A stretch of DNA of 64,000 nucleotides from Halorubellus salinus (GCF_020567525.1 NZ_JAJCVI010000004.1:124001-188000); one strand, 5' to 3'. Positions 1 to 8,948 are shown, numbered from the stretch's first letter. Made by a program: numbers and translations. The notes: generated by a model from the sequence alone, not told the origin.

Positions 1-1
1 T

Positions 2-343
2 TGCCTGGTGTACGACGACCGCGTGGTCGTCCTGGTCGCCCGCGGTGACATGGGTGAGGCGATCGGGCCGGGCGGCGAGCACGTCGGCGAGTTCGAGGAG
101 CGCCTCGGGCGCGACGCGAAGCTCGTCGAGGACGCGAACACGCCCGGTGATTTCGTCGCGAACGCGCTCGCGCCGGCGGCGGTGTACAACGTCACGGTCA
201 GCGAGAACGGTGATACGGTCGCGTACGTGGAGGTCGACGAGGCCGACACCGGTGTCGCCATCGGTGCGGACGGTCGGAACATCGAGGCGGCGCGGGCGCT
301 CGCGCGACGGCACGTGGACGTCGACGACATCGAGTTGACGTAG
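2..343 (+). CDS. nusA: NusA-like KH-domain transcription factor, 3' part
   Basis: The gene runs in from the left edge, so only its C-terminal ~113 codons are visible. Two KH-type RNA-binding segments can be seen: one with an AIGPGG loop near the start of the visible part and one with an AIGADGRN loop near the end. Both have the GxxG signature of NusA-type KH domains. In archaea this short NusA-like protein is encoded just upstream of the uS12/uS7 genes, as here. The GTG at position 8 is probably internal, because the reading frame is open to the left edge and the residues before it fit the family. A 38-bp tandem repeat begins inside the last codons and covers the stop. Confidence 0.85.
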   Translation, partial: CLVYDDRVVVLVARGDMGEAIGPGGEHVGEFEERLGRDAKLVEDANTPGDFVANALAPAAVYNVTVSENGDTVAYVEVDEADTGVAIGADGRNIEAARALARRHVDVDDIELT

Positions 344-420
344 GCGAGTCGGTGGACGTCGACGACATCGAGTTGACGTAGGCGAGTCGGTGGACGTCGA
401 CGACGTCGAGTCGACGTGGT
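314..420 (+). repeat. 38-bp tandem repeat across the nusA stop codon
   Basis: Three copies start at 314, 352 and 390, so the period is 38 bp. The first copy contains the last codons and the TAG stop of the NusA-like gene. The second copy is essentially identical, and the third has decayed. Only copy 1 is coding. Because 38 is not a multiple of three, the array cannot simply extend the protein. Confidence 0.9.
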
Positions 421-520
421 CGCTCGCGACCGCGAACCCGTCGGCGTGCGTACCTATTTATCCTCGTCGTGCGTGATATCTACGTATGATTCACGAGGGT
501 AGTGTCCGGGGTGAGCGGGC

Positions 521-1684
521 GTGAAACTGGCGATAATCGGGTTCGGGCAGGCTGGGGGGAAGGTCCTCGACGAGTTCATCGCGTTCGACCGACAGACGAA
601 GGGGTCGGTCGTCCGTGGGGCTGTCGCGGTGAACACGGCGAAGGCGGACCTCCGCGGGCTCGAGCACGTACCCGAGGACCGACGGGTGCTCGTCGGGCAG
701 ACGCGCGTGAAGGGCCACGGCGTGGGTGCGGACAACGAGCTTGGTGCAGAGATCGCCGAGGAGGACATCGGAGAGATCCAGAGTGCGATCGACGACATCC
801 CGACGCACGAGGTGGACGCGTTCCTCGTCATCGCGGGTCTCGGTGGCGGAACCGGCTCGGGTGGGGCGCCGGTGCTCGCGAAGCACCTCAAGCGCATCTA
901 CAGCGAGCCCGTGTACGGCCTCGGTATCCTCCCGGGGAGCGACGAGGGCGGCATCTACACGCTGAACGCCGCGCGGTCGTTCCAGACGTTCGTCCGGGAG
1001 GCGGACAACGTCATCGTGTTCGACAACGACGGCTGGCGGCACAGCGGCGAGAGCCTCGAAGGCGGGTACGATTCGATAAACGAGGAGATCGTCCGGCGAC
1101 TCAACGTCCTGTTCTCGGCGGGCGAGGTCGACGACGGGGATACGGTCGCGGAGAGCGTCGTCGACGCGAGCGAGATCATCAACACGCTCGGGAACGGTGG
1201 CGTGTCCAGTATCGGGTACGCGGTCGACCACGTCGACCGTGGCGACTCCGGGTTGCTGTCGCGGTTCTCGAAGAAGCAACTGGACGACGTCGACACGACG
1301 AACCGCATCACGAGCCTCGTTCGGAAGGCGACGCTCGGTCGCTTGACGTTGCCGTGTGAGGTTCAGGGCGCGGAGCGTGCGTTGCTCGTCGTCGCTGGGC
1401 CGCCCGAGTACCTGAACCGGAAGGGCATCGAGCGCGGGCGGACGTGGCTCGAGGAACAGACCGGGTCGATGGAGGTCCGCGGCGGCGACTTCCCGATGCC
1501 CAAGGAGTCCTCGGTCGCGTGCGTCGTCCTGCTGTCGGGCGTGACGAACGTCCCGCGCGTGAAGCAACTGCAGGCGGTCGCGGTCGAGGCGATGGAGAAC
1601 ATCGACGACCTCCGCGAGCAGAGCGACGCGAACCTCGACGCGCTCCTGGACACGGGCGACGAGGAGCTCCCGCCGCTGTTCTGA
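521..1684 (+). CDS. cetZ: CetZ tubulin/FtsZ-superfamily GTPase
   Basis: A 387-residue CetZ-type cytoskeletal GTPase. The tubulin/FtsZ signature GGGTGSG lies at residues 108-114, preceded by an N-terminal beta strand and glycine loop (IIGFGQAGG) that contacts nucleotide. CetZ proteins polymerise with GTP under the membrane and control cell shape and motility in haloarchaea; they are distinct from the division proteins FtsZ1/FtsZ2. The GTG at 521 is chosen because it gives the canonical MKLAIIGFG start. A TATA-like patch (ctatttatc) lies near 450-460. The gene sits between nusA and the uS12/uS7 genes. The family call is firm; the CetZ subgroup (CetZ1 is likeliest from the context) is inferred. 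Confidence 0.93.
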   Translation: MKLAIIGFGQAGGKVLDEFIAFDRQTKGSVVRGAVAVNTAKADLRGLEHVPEDRRVLVGQTRVKGHGVGADNELGAEIAEEDIGEIQSAIDDIPTHEVDAFLVIAGLGGGTGSGGAPVLAKHLKRIYSEPVYGLGILPGSDEGGIYTLNAARSFQTFVREADNVIVFDNDGWRHSGESLEGGYDSINEEIVRRLNVLFSAGEVDDGDTVAESVVDASEIINTLGNGGVSSIGYAVDHVDRGDSGLLSRFSKKQLDDVDTTNRITSLVRKATLGRLTLPCEVQGAERALLVVAGPPEYLNRKGIERGRTWLEEQTGSMEVRGGDFPMPKESSVACVVLLSGVTNVPRVKQLQAVAVEAMENIDDLREQSDANLDALLDTGDEELPPLF

Positions 1685-1801
1685 CGCCGTCGGCTCCGTC
1701 GAACCGGACGTGGGGGTCGCTGTCGTGGTTCGACGGTCGGTTTTCGACGTTCGGTTGCCGGTACGTTTAGACGGGTCGACGACGAGTTGGTGACGACGAG
1801 G

Positions 1802-3268
1802 ATGACTGACCTGCGCGTGCTCGCGGTCGATGGGGTGGCGAGCGTCGCGAGCACGCTCGCCGCACGCGAGGCGTTCGCGGTTGCGGTGGCGACCGACGAC
1901 CGGTCGCTCGCGAGCGCGCTCGCGGACGAACCATTCCAGTGTATCGTCATCGAGCACGATCCGCCCGCGGTCGACGCCGTCGAGACGACCCGGACCGTCG
2001 TGGACGTCAGTGACGCCCCGGTCGTCGTCCGGGACCGGACGAGCGACGCGGCGGTCGCCGGCGAGGTGGTCGCCGCTGGCGCGGCCGGCTACGTGCCGGC
2101 GAGCGCGGACTCGGGGACGCTCGCCGAGCGCGTCCAGGACCTCGCCGAGGTACCGAGTCGCCCGGATGGCGCGGCGCAGCGACGATACGAGGCCATCGTC
2201 GAGAGCCTCGCGGACCCCGTCTGGGTCGTCGACGAGGACGGCTATAGCGTGTTCGCGAACGAGGCCTACGAGGAGGCGTTCGGGTACTCGAAGGCGAGAG
2301 CGATGCGCGGCGACCTCCACTTCGAGGAGACGTTGACGGCGGCGAGCGCCGACCGCATCCGCGAGGTGACGGAGGCGATGATGACGGACGGCCTGGAGCG
2401 TGCGACCGTCGCGGTCGAGATGGTGACCGCGGACGGGTCGGTCGTTCCCGTGGAGGACCACTTCGCGCCGCTGCATGACGCAGACGGCGAGTTCCGCGGT
2501 GCCGCCGGTGTCGCTCGCGACGTCAGCGACCGCGAACGCCGCGAACGACGCCTCCAGGTGTTGAACCGCGTCCTCCGACACAACCTCGGGAACGACCTGA
2601 CGACGATCACGGGGTACGCGGCGTTGCTCGCGGCGGACGCCACGACCGACGTGCAACGCGAGCGCGCTCGCACCGTCCAGCACGTCGCCGAACGGCTCGC
2701 GGACGCCAGCCGGAAGGTCCGCCAGCTCGGTGCCGTCGTCGACCACGACCCTCGCGACCGGACCGTCGTCGACGTCGTCGCCGCCGTCGACTCCGCGGTC
2801 GCGAACGTCCACGGACGCCACGCCGACGCCGACGTGACCGTTGACGCCCCCGAGGTCGCGCACGTGCACGCCCACCGCCACCTCGAACGCGCCATCGAAC
2901 AGCTCGTCGAGAACGCGGTCGAGCACGGCTCTCCCTGCTCCCGGACGGAGTCCGGGAACAGCGTGGAACACGGTTCCACGAGCGACGGACCGGCGACCGT
3001 GCGGGTGTCGGTCGACGACGACCCAGAGACCGGAACGGTCACGGTCAGCGTGGCCGACGACGGCCCGGGGCTCCCCGAGGACGAGCGCGCGGTCGTCCTG
3101 GACGACGGCGAGATAACGCCGACCAGGCACGGGACCGGCCTCGGCCTCTGGATCGCGAAGTGGGCGGTCGATTCCGCCGGCGGCGAACTCTTCGCACCCG
3201 AGCTCGCCGACGGCGACGGCGGGGTCGTCGCCATCCGACTCGACAGAGCGCGAGTCGACCCGACGTAG
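1802..3268 (+). CDS. Receiver-like/PAS sensor histidine kinase with duplicated N-box
   Basis: About 488 residues. Residues 1-110 look like a degenerate response-regulator receiver fold, followed by a PAS domain (about 125-245), a haloarchaeal H-box RVLRHNLGND near residue 256 (His is the phosphoacceptor), and a HATPase domain with DDGPG and GTGLGL motifs. The N-box is present twice: NAVEHGS near residue 370 and NSVEHGS 15 residues later, encoded by a 45-bp repeat (2911-2990). No transmembrane segment is evident, so it is probably cytoplasmic. No response regulator is adjacent. TTG at 1787 and GTG at 1790 are alternative starts; the ATG at 1802 gives a natural MTDLRVL beginning. The ligand is unknown. 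Confidence 0.85.
   Translation: MTDLRVLAVDGVASVASTLAAREAFAVAVATDDRSLASALADEPFQCIVIEHDPPAVDAVETTRTVVDVSDAPVVVRDRTSDAAVAGEVVAAGAAGYVPASADSGTLAERVQDLAEVPSRPDGAAQRRYEAIVESLADPVWVVDEDGYSVFANEAYEEAFGYSKARAMRGDLHFEETLTAASADRIREVTEAMMTDGLERATVAVEMVTADGSVVPVEDHFAPLHDADGEFRGAAGVARDVSDRERRERRLQVLNRVLRHNLGNDLTTITGYAALLAADATTDVQRERARTVQHVAERLADASRKVRQLGAVVDHDPRDRTVVDVVAAVDSAVANVHGRHADADVTVDAPEVAHVHAHRHLERAIEQLVENAVEHGSPCSRTESGNSVEHGSTSDGPATVRVSVDDDPETGTVTVSVADDGPGLPEDERAVVLDDGEITPTRHGTGLGLWIAKWAVDSAGGELFAPELADGDGGVVAIRLDRARVDPT
2911..2990 (+). repeat. 45-bp in-frame repeat in the kinase N-box
   Basis: The segments starting at 2911 and 2956 each encode N(A/S)VEHGS. They are exactly 45 bp apart and separated by the spacer PCSRTESG. 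The same arrangement, with the same 45-bp period, is present in the kinase at 57109-58740. Confidence 0.8.
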
Positions 3269-3463
3269 GGACGACGGGGTGGGAGACGACCTGACGAGGG
3301 GACGGGGCGGGACCGAGAGTCCGCGCCGTGTCAGCGAGCGCTCTCGCGCGGGCTGACGCCGGCTTCGGCGCTACGGCGCGCGCAGAACGCGTCAACGCGC
3401 GAACCGAAACGGGCTGAGAGAGCGTTATCGGGGTCGCTAGAGCGACCTCAGGCCGTCACGCCG

Positions 3464-3487
3464 TCTCGAAAAGGGTGGGCTTAAGTG
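3464..3487 (+). promoter_or_regulatory. Promoter of the uS12-uS7 operon
   Basis: A purine-rich BRE (tctcgaaaaggg, 3464-3475) is followed by the TATA box gcttaagtg (3479-3487). The uS12 ATG at 3513 lies about 26 bases further on, which predicts a nearly leaderless transcript. A 6-bp inverted repeat (gtcgct/agcgac, 3433-3446) sits just upstream. Confidence 0.6.
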
Positions 3488-3512
3488 CCTCCGTAAGATA
3501 GCGACTTGTACT

Positions 3513-3941
3513 ATGGCGAACGGCAAGTACGCCGCGCGCAAGCTCAAGAAGGACCGCCAGCAGCAGCGGTGGTCCGACTCGGACTACGCGCGACGAGAGC
3601 GTGGACTTCGCAAGAAGTCCGACCCGCTCGAGGGCGCGCCGCAGGGTCGCGGCATCGTCCTCGAGAAGGTAGGTATCGAAGCGAAACAGCCGAACTCCGC
3701 GATCCGGAAGTGCGTCCGGGTCCAGCTCATCAAGAACGGGAAGCAGGTCACCGCGTTCTGTCCCGGTGACGGCGCGATCTCGTTCATCGACGAGCACGAC
3801 GAGGTCACCATCGCCGGTATCGGTGGGGCGAAGGGTCGTGCGATGGGCGACCTCTCGGGTGTCAACTACAAGGTCGAGAAGGTCAACGGCGTGTCGATGA
3901 TCGAACTCGTCCGCGGGAACGCAGAGAAACCAGTTCGATAA
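3513..3941 (+). CDS. rpsL: 30S ribosomal protein uS12 (S12P)
   Basis: A 142-residue uS12, the normal archaeal length. The invariant [13 protein letters not shown] segment, which lies at the decoding centre, is present around residues 56-70. The protein sits at the interface of the small subunit and contributes to decoding accuracy. It begins the classical str-type operon, with uS7 starting two bases after its stop. The promoter just upstream (3464-3487) is strong and typical of translation genes. Confidence 0.98.
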   Translation: MANGKYAARKLKKDRQQQRWSDSDYARRERGLRKKSDPLEGAPQGRGIVLEKVGIEAKQPNSAIRKCVRVQLIKNGKQVTAFCPGDGAISFIDEHDEVTIAGIGGAKGRAMGDLSGVNYKVEKVNGVSMIELVRGNAEKPVR

Positions 3942-3943
3942 TC

Positions 3944-4558
3944 ATGTCGGAAGAGGACACACCCGAACCCGAGAAGCCCGCCGGGACCGACGAGGAGGGC
4001 GCGCGCGCCCAGCTCTTCGACCAGTGGGACATCACCGGTATCGAGTACAGCGACCCGTCCACGGAGCGCTACATCACGGTCACGCCGATCGCGCACACGA
4101 TGGGCCGCCACGCCGGCAAGCAGTTCAAGAAGAGCGAGCTCTCCATCGTGGAGCGACTCGCGAACCGCCTGATGCAGACCGAGGAGAACACGGGCAAGAA
4201 GCAGCAGGCCCTGCAGATCGTGCGTGAAGCGTTCGAGATTGTCCACGAGCGCACCGAGGAGAACCCGGTGCAGGTGCTCGTCGAGGCCGTCGAGAACGCG
4301 GCACCGCGCGAGGAGACGGTGCGCCTGAAGTACGGTGGCATCTCGGTCCCGAAGGCGGTCGACGTCGCACCGCAGCGACGCGTCGACCAGTCCCTGATGT
4401 TCATCGCGGAGGGCGTTCACGGGTCGTCGTTCAAGACGACGACGACCGCGGCGGAGGCGCTCGCCCAGCAGCTCACGGGCGCTGCGAACTACGACGTTCA
4501 GACGTACGCGATCAACCAGAAGGAAGAGTCCGAGCGCGTCGCGGCCGCAGCACGCTAA
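3944..4558 (+). CDS. rpsG: 30S ribosomal protein uS7 (S7P)
   Basis: A 204-residue uS7 that binds the 3' major domain of 16S rRNA in the small-subunit head near the E site. Conserved segments include the THTMGRH-like stretch near residue 53 (AHTMGRHAGKQF), LVEAVENAAPREE, and a C-terminal helix rich in K and E. The acidic N-terminal extension of about 25 residues (DTPEPEKPAG) is typical of haloarchaea. It is co-transcribed with uS12. In many archaea aEF-2 follows directly; here it lies 4.4 kb away with unrelated genes between. Confidence 0.97.
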   Translation: MSEEDTPEPEKPAGTDEEGARAQLFDQWDITGIEYSDPSTERYITVTPIAHTMGRHAGKQFKKSELSIVERLANRLMQTEENTGKKQQALQIVREAFEIVHERTEENPVQVLVEAVENAAPREETVRLKYGGISVPKAVDVAPQRRVDQSLMFIAEGVHGSSFKTTTTAAEALAQQLTGAANYDVQTYAINQKEESERVAAAAR

Positions 4559-4626
4559 TTTCGGTCTTTCTCTCTTCGTTCTCGACGAGTCGAGAGCGGT
4601 AGCGTCGTCGCGCGCGGTCGCGTCGT

Positions 4627-5451
4627 CTACTCGGGGACGCGCCCGAGGTCGACGTCGTCGAACGCGCTCGGTCGTTCGCCGTCGGTGGCGTACACGTAGA
4701 GTGCGAGGCGTGCGATGGAGCCGAGCGTCGCGGTGAAGATGTACGCGACGAACAGGAGGGAGGCGGCGACGAGGAGGGCGCCCCCGAAGCCGAGTGCACC
4801 GCCGCCGAGGCCGCCGAGGACGACGATGCCGACTGCGAGGATGGCGACGGGGAGCATGAAGAGGATGGTGACGATGCCGACGCCGAACGTCGCGCCGGCG
4901 GTCTCGCCCCACGTGTTCTTGAACGTCTCGCCGCTGCGCGCGATGGCGCCGCGGACGCCGACGTCCTCGAACGTGATGACGGGGATGACGAAGTACGTGA
5001 GGATGCTCCAGCCGACGCTGATGATGCTCGCGAGGATCTCCGCGAGGAAGTTGTCCTGACTGTCGATGAGTTGGATGATGACGCCGACGGTCGCGGAGAC
5101 GGCGCTCCACGCGAGGAGCGTGCGTTTGTGCCGCCACGCCGCGCTCATCCCGCTCTTGAACGACGGTTCCTCGCCCCTGAACGCCTTCCGCGTCTCGTGC
5201 ATGAGCGCGGCGGTCGTGAACGACGCGATGAACGTCGACCCGAAGTAGAGGACGAACAGGAGGGCGTACTGGAGGACGCCGATGTCGCTGCTCGCCAGGA
5301 AGAACCCGGGGACGACGAGGAGCGCGACGTACAGCAGGCCCGCGACCGACCCGACGAGCGGGAACACGGCGAGTTCCGGGTCGCCGCGGAGCACGCTGAT
5401 GCTGTCCTTCGTGAGCGCCCACCCGGTCTTCAGTCGGTCGAAGAATCCCAT
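4627..5451 (-). CDS. DUF6159-type multi-pass membrane protein
   Basis: A 274-residue integral membrane protein. A cytoplasmic N-terminus (MGFFDRLKTGW) is followed by about six hydrophobic segments: two early (roughly residues 30-95), two in the middle (about 120-165) and two glycine/alanine-rich ones late (about 185-245). The N-terminus and topology match the haloarchaeal and bacterial DUF6159 family, whose function is unknown. It is transcribed convergently with the uS12-uS7 operon, with a 68-bp gap, and has no evident operon partner. Confidence 0.75.
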   Translation of the reverse strand: MGFFDRLKTGWALTKDSISVLRGDPELAVFPLVGSVAGLLYVALLVVPGFFLASSDIGVLQYALLFVLYFGSTFIASFTTAALMHETRKAFRGEEPSFKSGMSAAWRHKRTLLAWSAVSATVGVIIQLIDSQDNFLAEILASIISVGWSILTYFVIPVITFEDVGVRGAIARSGETFKNTWGETAGATFGVGIVTILFMLPVAILAVGIVVLGGLGGGALGFGGALLVAASLLFVAYIFTATLGSIARLALYVYATDGERPSAFDDVDLGRVPE

Positions 5452-5811
5452 GAGGATTACACGCCGCGCCTACGGATAAATAAGTACGGGCGAGGGGAGT
5501 GCCGCCGTCGCTCGGTCTCGCAGCGAACGAGCGTCGCGCCCGTCGCGCTCGCCGTCCGCGGGAGCCGGATGCCAGCGGGGGAGTGGTTGCGGTCGCGTCG
5601 GAGGGGGAGTCGCCGACGGCGGGGGATGGCCGCCGGCGCGCGTCGCGGTCCACGCCGAAGCGAGTCTCTCGTCGTCGAATGGGTCGCTTACGGGAACGCC
5701 TATCGTGCAGGGAACCCGCGACCCATGCACTTCTTCGACACCACCAGAAAAGAGCGTTCGCCGAACTGTCACCCGACTCTTTCTAGAATTCGTCGCGGTC
5801 GACCGACAGCA
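5452..5811. other. Intergenic stretch with no gene seen
   Basis: About 360 bp between the start of the leftward DUF6159 gene and the hairpin repeats after the DUF5781 gene. The first 30 bases (taaataagta) probably carry the promoter of the DUF6159 gene. Beyond that I see only GC-rich DNA with overlapping unsupported reading frames. Confidence 0.5.
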
Positions 5812-5884
5812 CCGGCGGCCTGGGGGCCGCCGGATGCTCGTGGAGGAGGTAGCGAGAACGAACCGACGGCCTGGGGGCCGCCGG
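5812..5884. repeat. Two GC-rich hairpin repeats, 51-bp period
   Basis: Each copy is a 9-bp stem with a TGGG loop (ccggcggcc-tggg-ggccgccgg) at 5812-5833 and 5863-5884. The second copy has one stem mismatch. Both are followed by atgctcgtggag. They lie 17-90 bases beyond the stop codon of the leftward DUF5781 gene. The same hairpin recurs four times after pgi (19473-19665). Confidence 0.85.
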
Positions 5885-5900
5885 ATGCTCGTGGAGTCCG

Positions 5901-6653
5901 TTAGTCCGCTGCCTGTTGGCCGCCGAGGGCGTACTCGCGGGTGACGTCGACGAGGGCTTTGCGGTACTCGCTCTCGGTGGGGTCGTCGCCGAGGCCGCGG
6001 AAGTGGCGTTTGAAGGAGTCGACGCTGACGCCGGGAGCGTCCTCGCCGGCGGCGTGCGCGAGGTCGTAGAGGCGGTGACCGTCGGTGACGAGCTCGTGGC
6101 GTTCGCAGAGTGCGAGCGCGAACGCAGCGTTCACGGCCGTTATCTCGGGGTCTGCGTCGGCCGTGACCGGGGTCAGTCCCGCCCTGGGTGGGGTGCCGTG
6201 GTCGCTGATGGCGGCGGCGAGACTCGCCTCGAAGAACGAGACGAGCTTGTCGCTATCGCCGAGACTGCACGTGATGTCGTCGGCGTAGATGTCCTTCATG
6301 TGGTTCGCGATCTGATAGCAGTGCGCGACCTTCCGGCGTTCGACGCTGTTGCCAGCGAGCCCGAGGAACAGGGCTTCGTCGGTGCTCTGGAGGTGCGAGG
6401 GGTGTTCCTCCTCGTACCTGGCCATGTGCGCGTACTCGTGGAGTGCGAGCTCGCGCGCCATCGCGGACGTCGCGGCTTGCTGGGAGATGTTGAGGACGTG
6501 CTTGTCCTCGTAGTGTCCGCTCCACGTGCGTTCGTCCGGGTCGCTCCGGACGTGCACGTGCACGGGGAGGGAGACGTCGTACTCGGTCTCGAAGCGGTCC
6601 TGCGCGCCGAGGAACGGAGCGGGTGGCGCACGACCCTGGACACGAACGTCCAT
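5901..6653 (-). CDS. DUF5781-family protein with an HEXXH metallopeptidase motif
   Basis: A 250-residue soluble protein of a conserved haloarchaeal family (DUF5781). Residues near 75 read LHEYAHM, a clear HEXXH zinc-binding motif, so a metallopeptidase-like fold is plausible. No peptidase activity is established for the family as far as I know. A later segment (NHMKDIYADDITCSLG, about 115-130) is highly characteristic. No signal peptide or membrane segment is visible, so it is probably cytoplasmic. Tandem hairpins follow its stop codon. Function beyond the motif is unknown. Confidence 0.75.
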   Translation of the reverse strand: MDVRVQGRAPPAPFLGAQDRFETEYDVSLPVHVHVRSDPDERTWSGHYEDKHVLNISQQAATSAMARELALHEYAHMARYEEEHPSHLQSTDEALFLGLAGNSVERRKVAHCYQIANHMKDIYADDITCSLGDSDKLVSFFEASLAAAISDHGTPPRAGLTPVTADADPEITAVNAAFALALCERHELVTDGHRLYDLAHAAGEDAPGVSVDSFKRHFRGLGDDPTESEYRKALVDVTREYALGGQQAAD

Positions 6654-6752
6654 GTTACAGTATCACAATGGTTCGGGCGGGTATGAGGGTTGCGGCCCCG
6701 GCACTCGCCGAGACGCCCGACGATTCCCCACCCGTGGGCTCGCACGCACCGG

Positions 6753-7952
6753 TCAGGCGACCTCGGGGATGTCGGCGAGTTCGAGGGTCTCCACGCGCAC
6801 GTTCACGCCCGAGTCGCTCGACCACGTCCCGGCCGGACTCGTCGACGGCTTCGAGTTCTTCGACACGCCGAGCTTCGGACTCCCGAAGTCCGTGGTCTCG
6901 CCGGTCTTGTACAGGTAGAACGTCGCCCCCTCGCTCGTCGACCCCTGATAGCGGCCGTTGAAGTAGTCCGCGCGGTCGAACGCGTCGATCTGGAAGCGGA
7001 CGTCCGTCTCCGCGCCGATGGCCTGCCCGCCCGTCTGGACGAGCTCGATGTACGACCCGTCGGCGGACAGCGACGCGTCGAACGTCGCCGCCTCGCGCTT
7101 CGCCGCGTCCTTCCAGGACGGCGTCGTCACGGTCGTCTCGCCGACGTCGCTCGTGTTCACGGCGAACGTCCCACCGTCGCCGTCCCCCTGGAGGAACGCC
7201 TCCATCTCGCTGACGACGCCGTCCTCGGTGGCGAGCGCGGACCCGGAGAACGAACTCAGCGGGAACTCCGACTGCCGGAAGTACCGGCTCACCGTCCGGG
7301 ACTCCTCGAGCGCGGACGCGTTCGCCATCTCGTCGGCCTCGAGGATGAACAGCGTCTCCCCGTCCCGAGTCTGCTCGCCGACCGGCGCGAACGCACCGCC
7401 TCGCACGAGCGCCTCCAGGAGGTCCGTCCCCGAGAGTACCGTCGGCCGGAAGTCGAAGCGGAGTTCGTCGTGGTACGCGTACACCGCTTGCCCGCCGAGG
7501 GTGAGTCGCTGGTAGAGCTGGCGGTCCTCGACGTACGTCTCCGGGCCGCGCGAGCTCTCGACGCGCATCCGACCGCTCCCGTCGAGCTTCGTCGTCCGCC
7601 GGTTGAACCCCATGTACTCCGTCTCGACGGTCCGGGACTGCCCGGTCGTCCGCTGTCGGTGCTCGAGCACGAGCGCCTCGGTCACGCCGTCGTCGCTGAC
7701 GCCCGGCGGGTACGTCGCCTCGCCGTCGTCCTCGGTGGTCTCCGATTCCGTCTCGGTGTCGGTCGATGCCTCGGTCGTTCTCGTGGCGCGGTCGGTCGTC
7801 GACTCGTCCGCGCTCGTCGTGGCGCTGTCATCGCTCGTGGCCGTCCCGGTCGACTCCGCCTGACTCAACCGCAGGCACCCCGAGAGCCCGAACACGCTCG
7901 CAATCCCCCCAGCGGCGAGCACGCGTCGACGCGTCGTGTCCTCCTCGTCCAT
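6753..7952 (-). CDS. Secreted haloarchaeal lipoprotein (DUF7537-like)
   Basis: A 399-residue protein with a twin-arginine-type signal: TTRRRVLAAGG followed by a lipobox GLSGC, giving the lipidated Cys around residue 26. Next is a Ser/Thr/Asp-rich linker (about residues 30-90), typical of glycosylated surface spacers, then a globular domain opening with YPPGVSDDGV. It would be anchored to the outside of the membrane. A paralogue with the same plan lies at 38246-39382. Substrate and role are unknown; the DUF number is from memory of the family and less certain than the lipoprotein call. Confidence 0.75.
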   Translation of the reverse strand: MDEEDTTRRRVLAAGGIASVFGLSGCLRLSQAESTGTATSDDSATTSADESTTDRATRTTEASTDTETESETTEDDGEATYPPGVSDDGVTEALVLEHRQRTTGQSRTVETEYMGFNRRTTKLDGSGRMRVESSRGPETYVEDRQLYQRLTLGGQAVYAYHDELRFDFRPTVLSGTDLLEALVRGGAFAPVGEQTRDGETLFILEADEMANASALEESRTVSRYFRQSEFPLSSFSGSALATEDGVVSEMEAFLQGDGDGGTFAVNTSDVGETTVTTPSWKDAAKREAATFDASLSADGSYIELVQTGGQAIGAETDVRFQIDAFDRADYFNGRYQGSTSEGATFYLYKTGETTDFGSPKLGVSKNSKPSTSPAGTWSSDSGVNVRVETLELADIPEVA

Positions 7953-8060
7953 GATGACGATGTACCGTAGTCGCCGACATAACGCTTCTCGCCGTTCCGG
8001 GCCACGAGGCGTGACCGGGTCCCGGTGTCGTTATGCGTTCGGCGGTCGCCACGTCGACGC

Positions 8061-8786
8061 ATGCCCCTGGATTCGCTCGCGGTCGTCGACGCGTTCGACG
8101 GTGGCTTCGGTTGGCGGACCGCCGGCGACGACTCGCTCGCACGGACGAGTCACGCGCTCCGCACCGACGACGGCCTCTGGCTGCTCGACCCGCTCGATGC
8201 GCCCGGCCTCGACGACGTCATCGCCGAACGCGGCCCCGGAGACGACGCGGCCGCGAGCGTCGCGGGCGTCGCAGTCTGCGCCGGCTGGCACGCACGCGAC
8301 GCCGCCGCCGTCGCCGCCCGGTACGACGTCCCCGTCACCGTTCCCGCCGGCGTCGACCGCGCGCTCGACCACCTCGAGCAGCCCGCAGGCGTCGACGTCG
8401 ACGTCCAGCGCGCCGACGACCGCCTGCCGAGCACCGACGTCTCGCTCCACGGCGTCTCGCCGATGGGTGCCTGGACCGAAGCGGTCTGCTGGCGCGACCG
8501 CGACCGCACGCTCTACGTCCCCGAATCGCTCGGGACCGCCGACCCGTTCGTCGTCGGCGACGAACGCCTCGGCGTCATCTTCTACGCCCGCCTGCTCCCG
8601 CCACGCGACGCCCTCGCCGGCTTCTCGCCCGACCGAGTCCTCGTCGGGCACGGCGACGGCGTGTTCGACGACGCCGCCGCCGCGCTCGCGGACGCCCTCG
8701 ACGCCTCGCGGCGGCGTTTTCCGCGAGCGGTCGTCGAGAACGGACCGCGAGCGATGCGGAACCTCGTCGCCGCAGCACTCGCCTGA
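8061..8786 (+). CDS. Metallo-beta-lactamase-fold-like hypothetical protein
   Basis: A 241-residue soluble protein. Its layout (LWLLDPLDAPGLDD near residue 40, VAVCAGWHARDA near 75, and a late VLVGHGDGVFDDA segment) resembles MBL-fold proteins in which the HXHXDH zinc ligands have degenerated. Here HARDA stands where HXHXD would be expected and only the late GHGD is retained. It is therefore more likely a non-canonical or inactive member than a working hydrolase. The ATG at 8061 is chosen over a start 36 bases upstream because it gives a clean N-terminus. It is monocistronic and precedes aEF-2. Confidence 0.6.
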   Translation: MPLDSLAVVDAFDGGFGWRTAGDDSLARTSHALRTDDGLWLLDPLDAPGLDDVIAERGPGDDAAASVAGVAVCAGWHARDAAAVAARYDVPVTVPAGVDRALDHLEQPAGVDVDVQRADDRLPSTDVSLHGVSPMGAWTEAVCWRDRDRTLYVPESLGTADPFVVGDERLGVIFYARLLPPRDALAGFSPDRVLVGHGDGVFDDAAAALADALDASRRRFPRAVVENGPRAMRNLVAAALA

Positions 8787-8928
8787 CCGCGACGCCCCGC
8801 GGCCGGCCGCCACCCCGCCGGCCGCGCCGACGACCACCCTCCCCTCACCCCTCGAACCGTGCGTACCATTGACGCACTGAGGGGTTCTCAGACCCCCGAA
8901 AACCGCGGTCTCACGGACTCGACGCGAA

Positions 8929-8948
8929 TCGAAAACAGCATACTTTTA
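8929..8948 (+). promoter_or_regulatory. Promoter of the aEF-2 gene
   Basis: A textbook haloarchaeal promoter: an A-rich BRE (tcgaaaac, 8929-8936) directly followed by the TATA box catactttta (8939-8948). The ATG at 8974 is about 26 bases further on, so the transcript should be nearly leaderless. Confidence 0.65.

Noticed and set aside
491-3130. Very long reading frame on the minus strand opposite cetZ and the kinase
   Set aside because: Typical antisense shadow in GC-rich DNA: Arg/Asp/Val-rich product without domains, overlapping two well-supported genes.
5812-5884. Rho-independent-type terminators
   Set aside because: Stem-loops are strong but lack the T-rich tract used for termination in archaea; they are listed as repeats instead.
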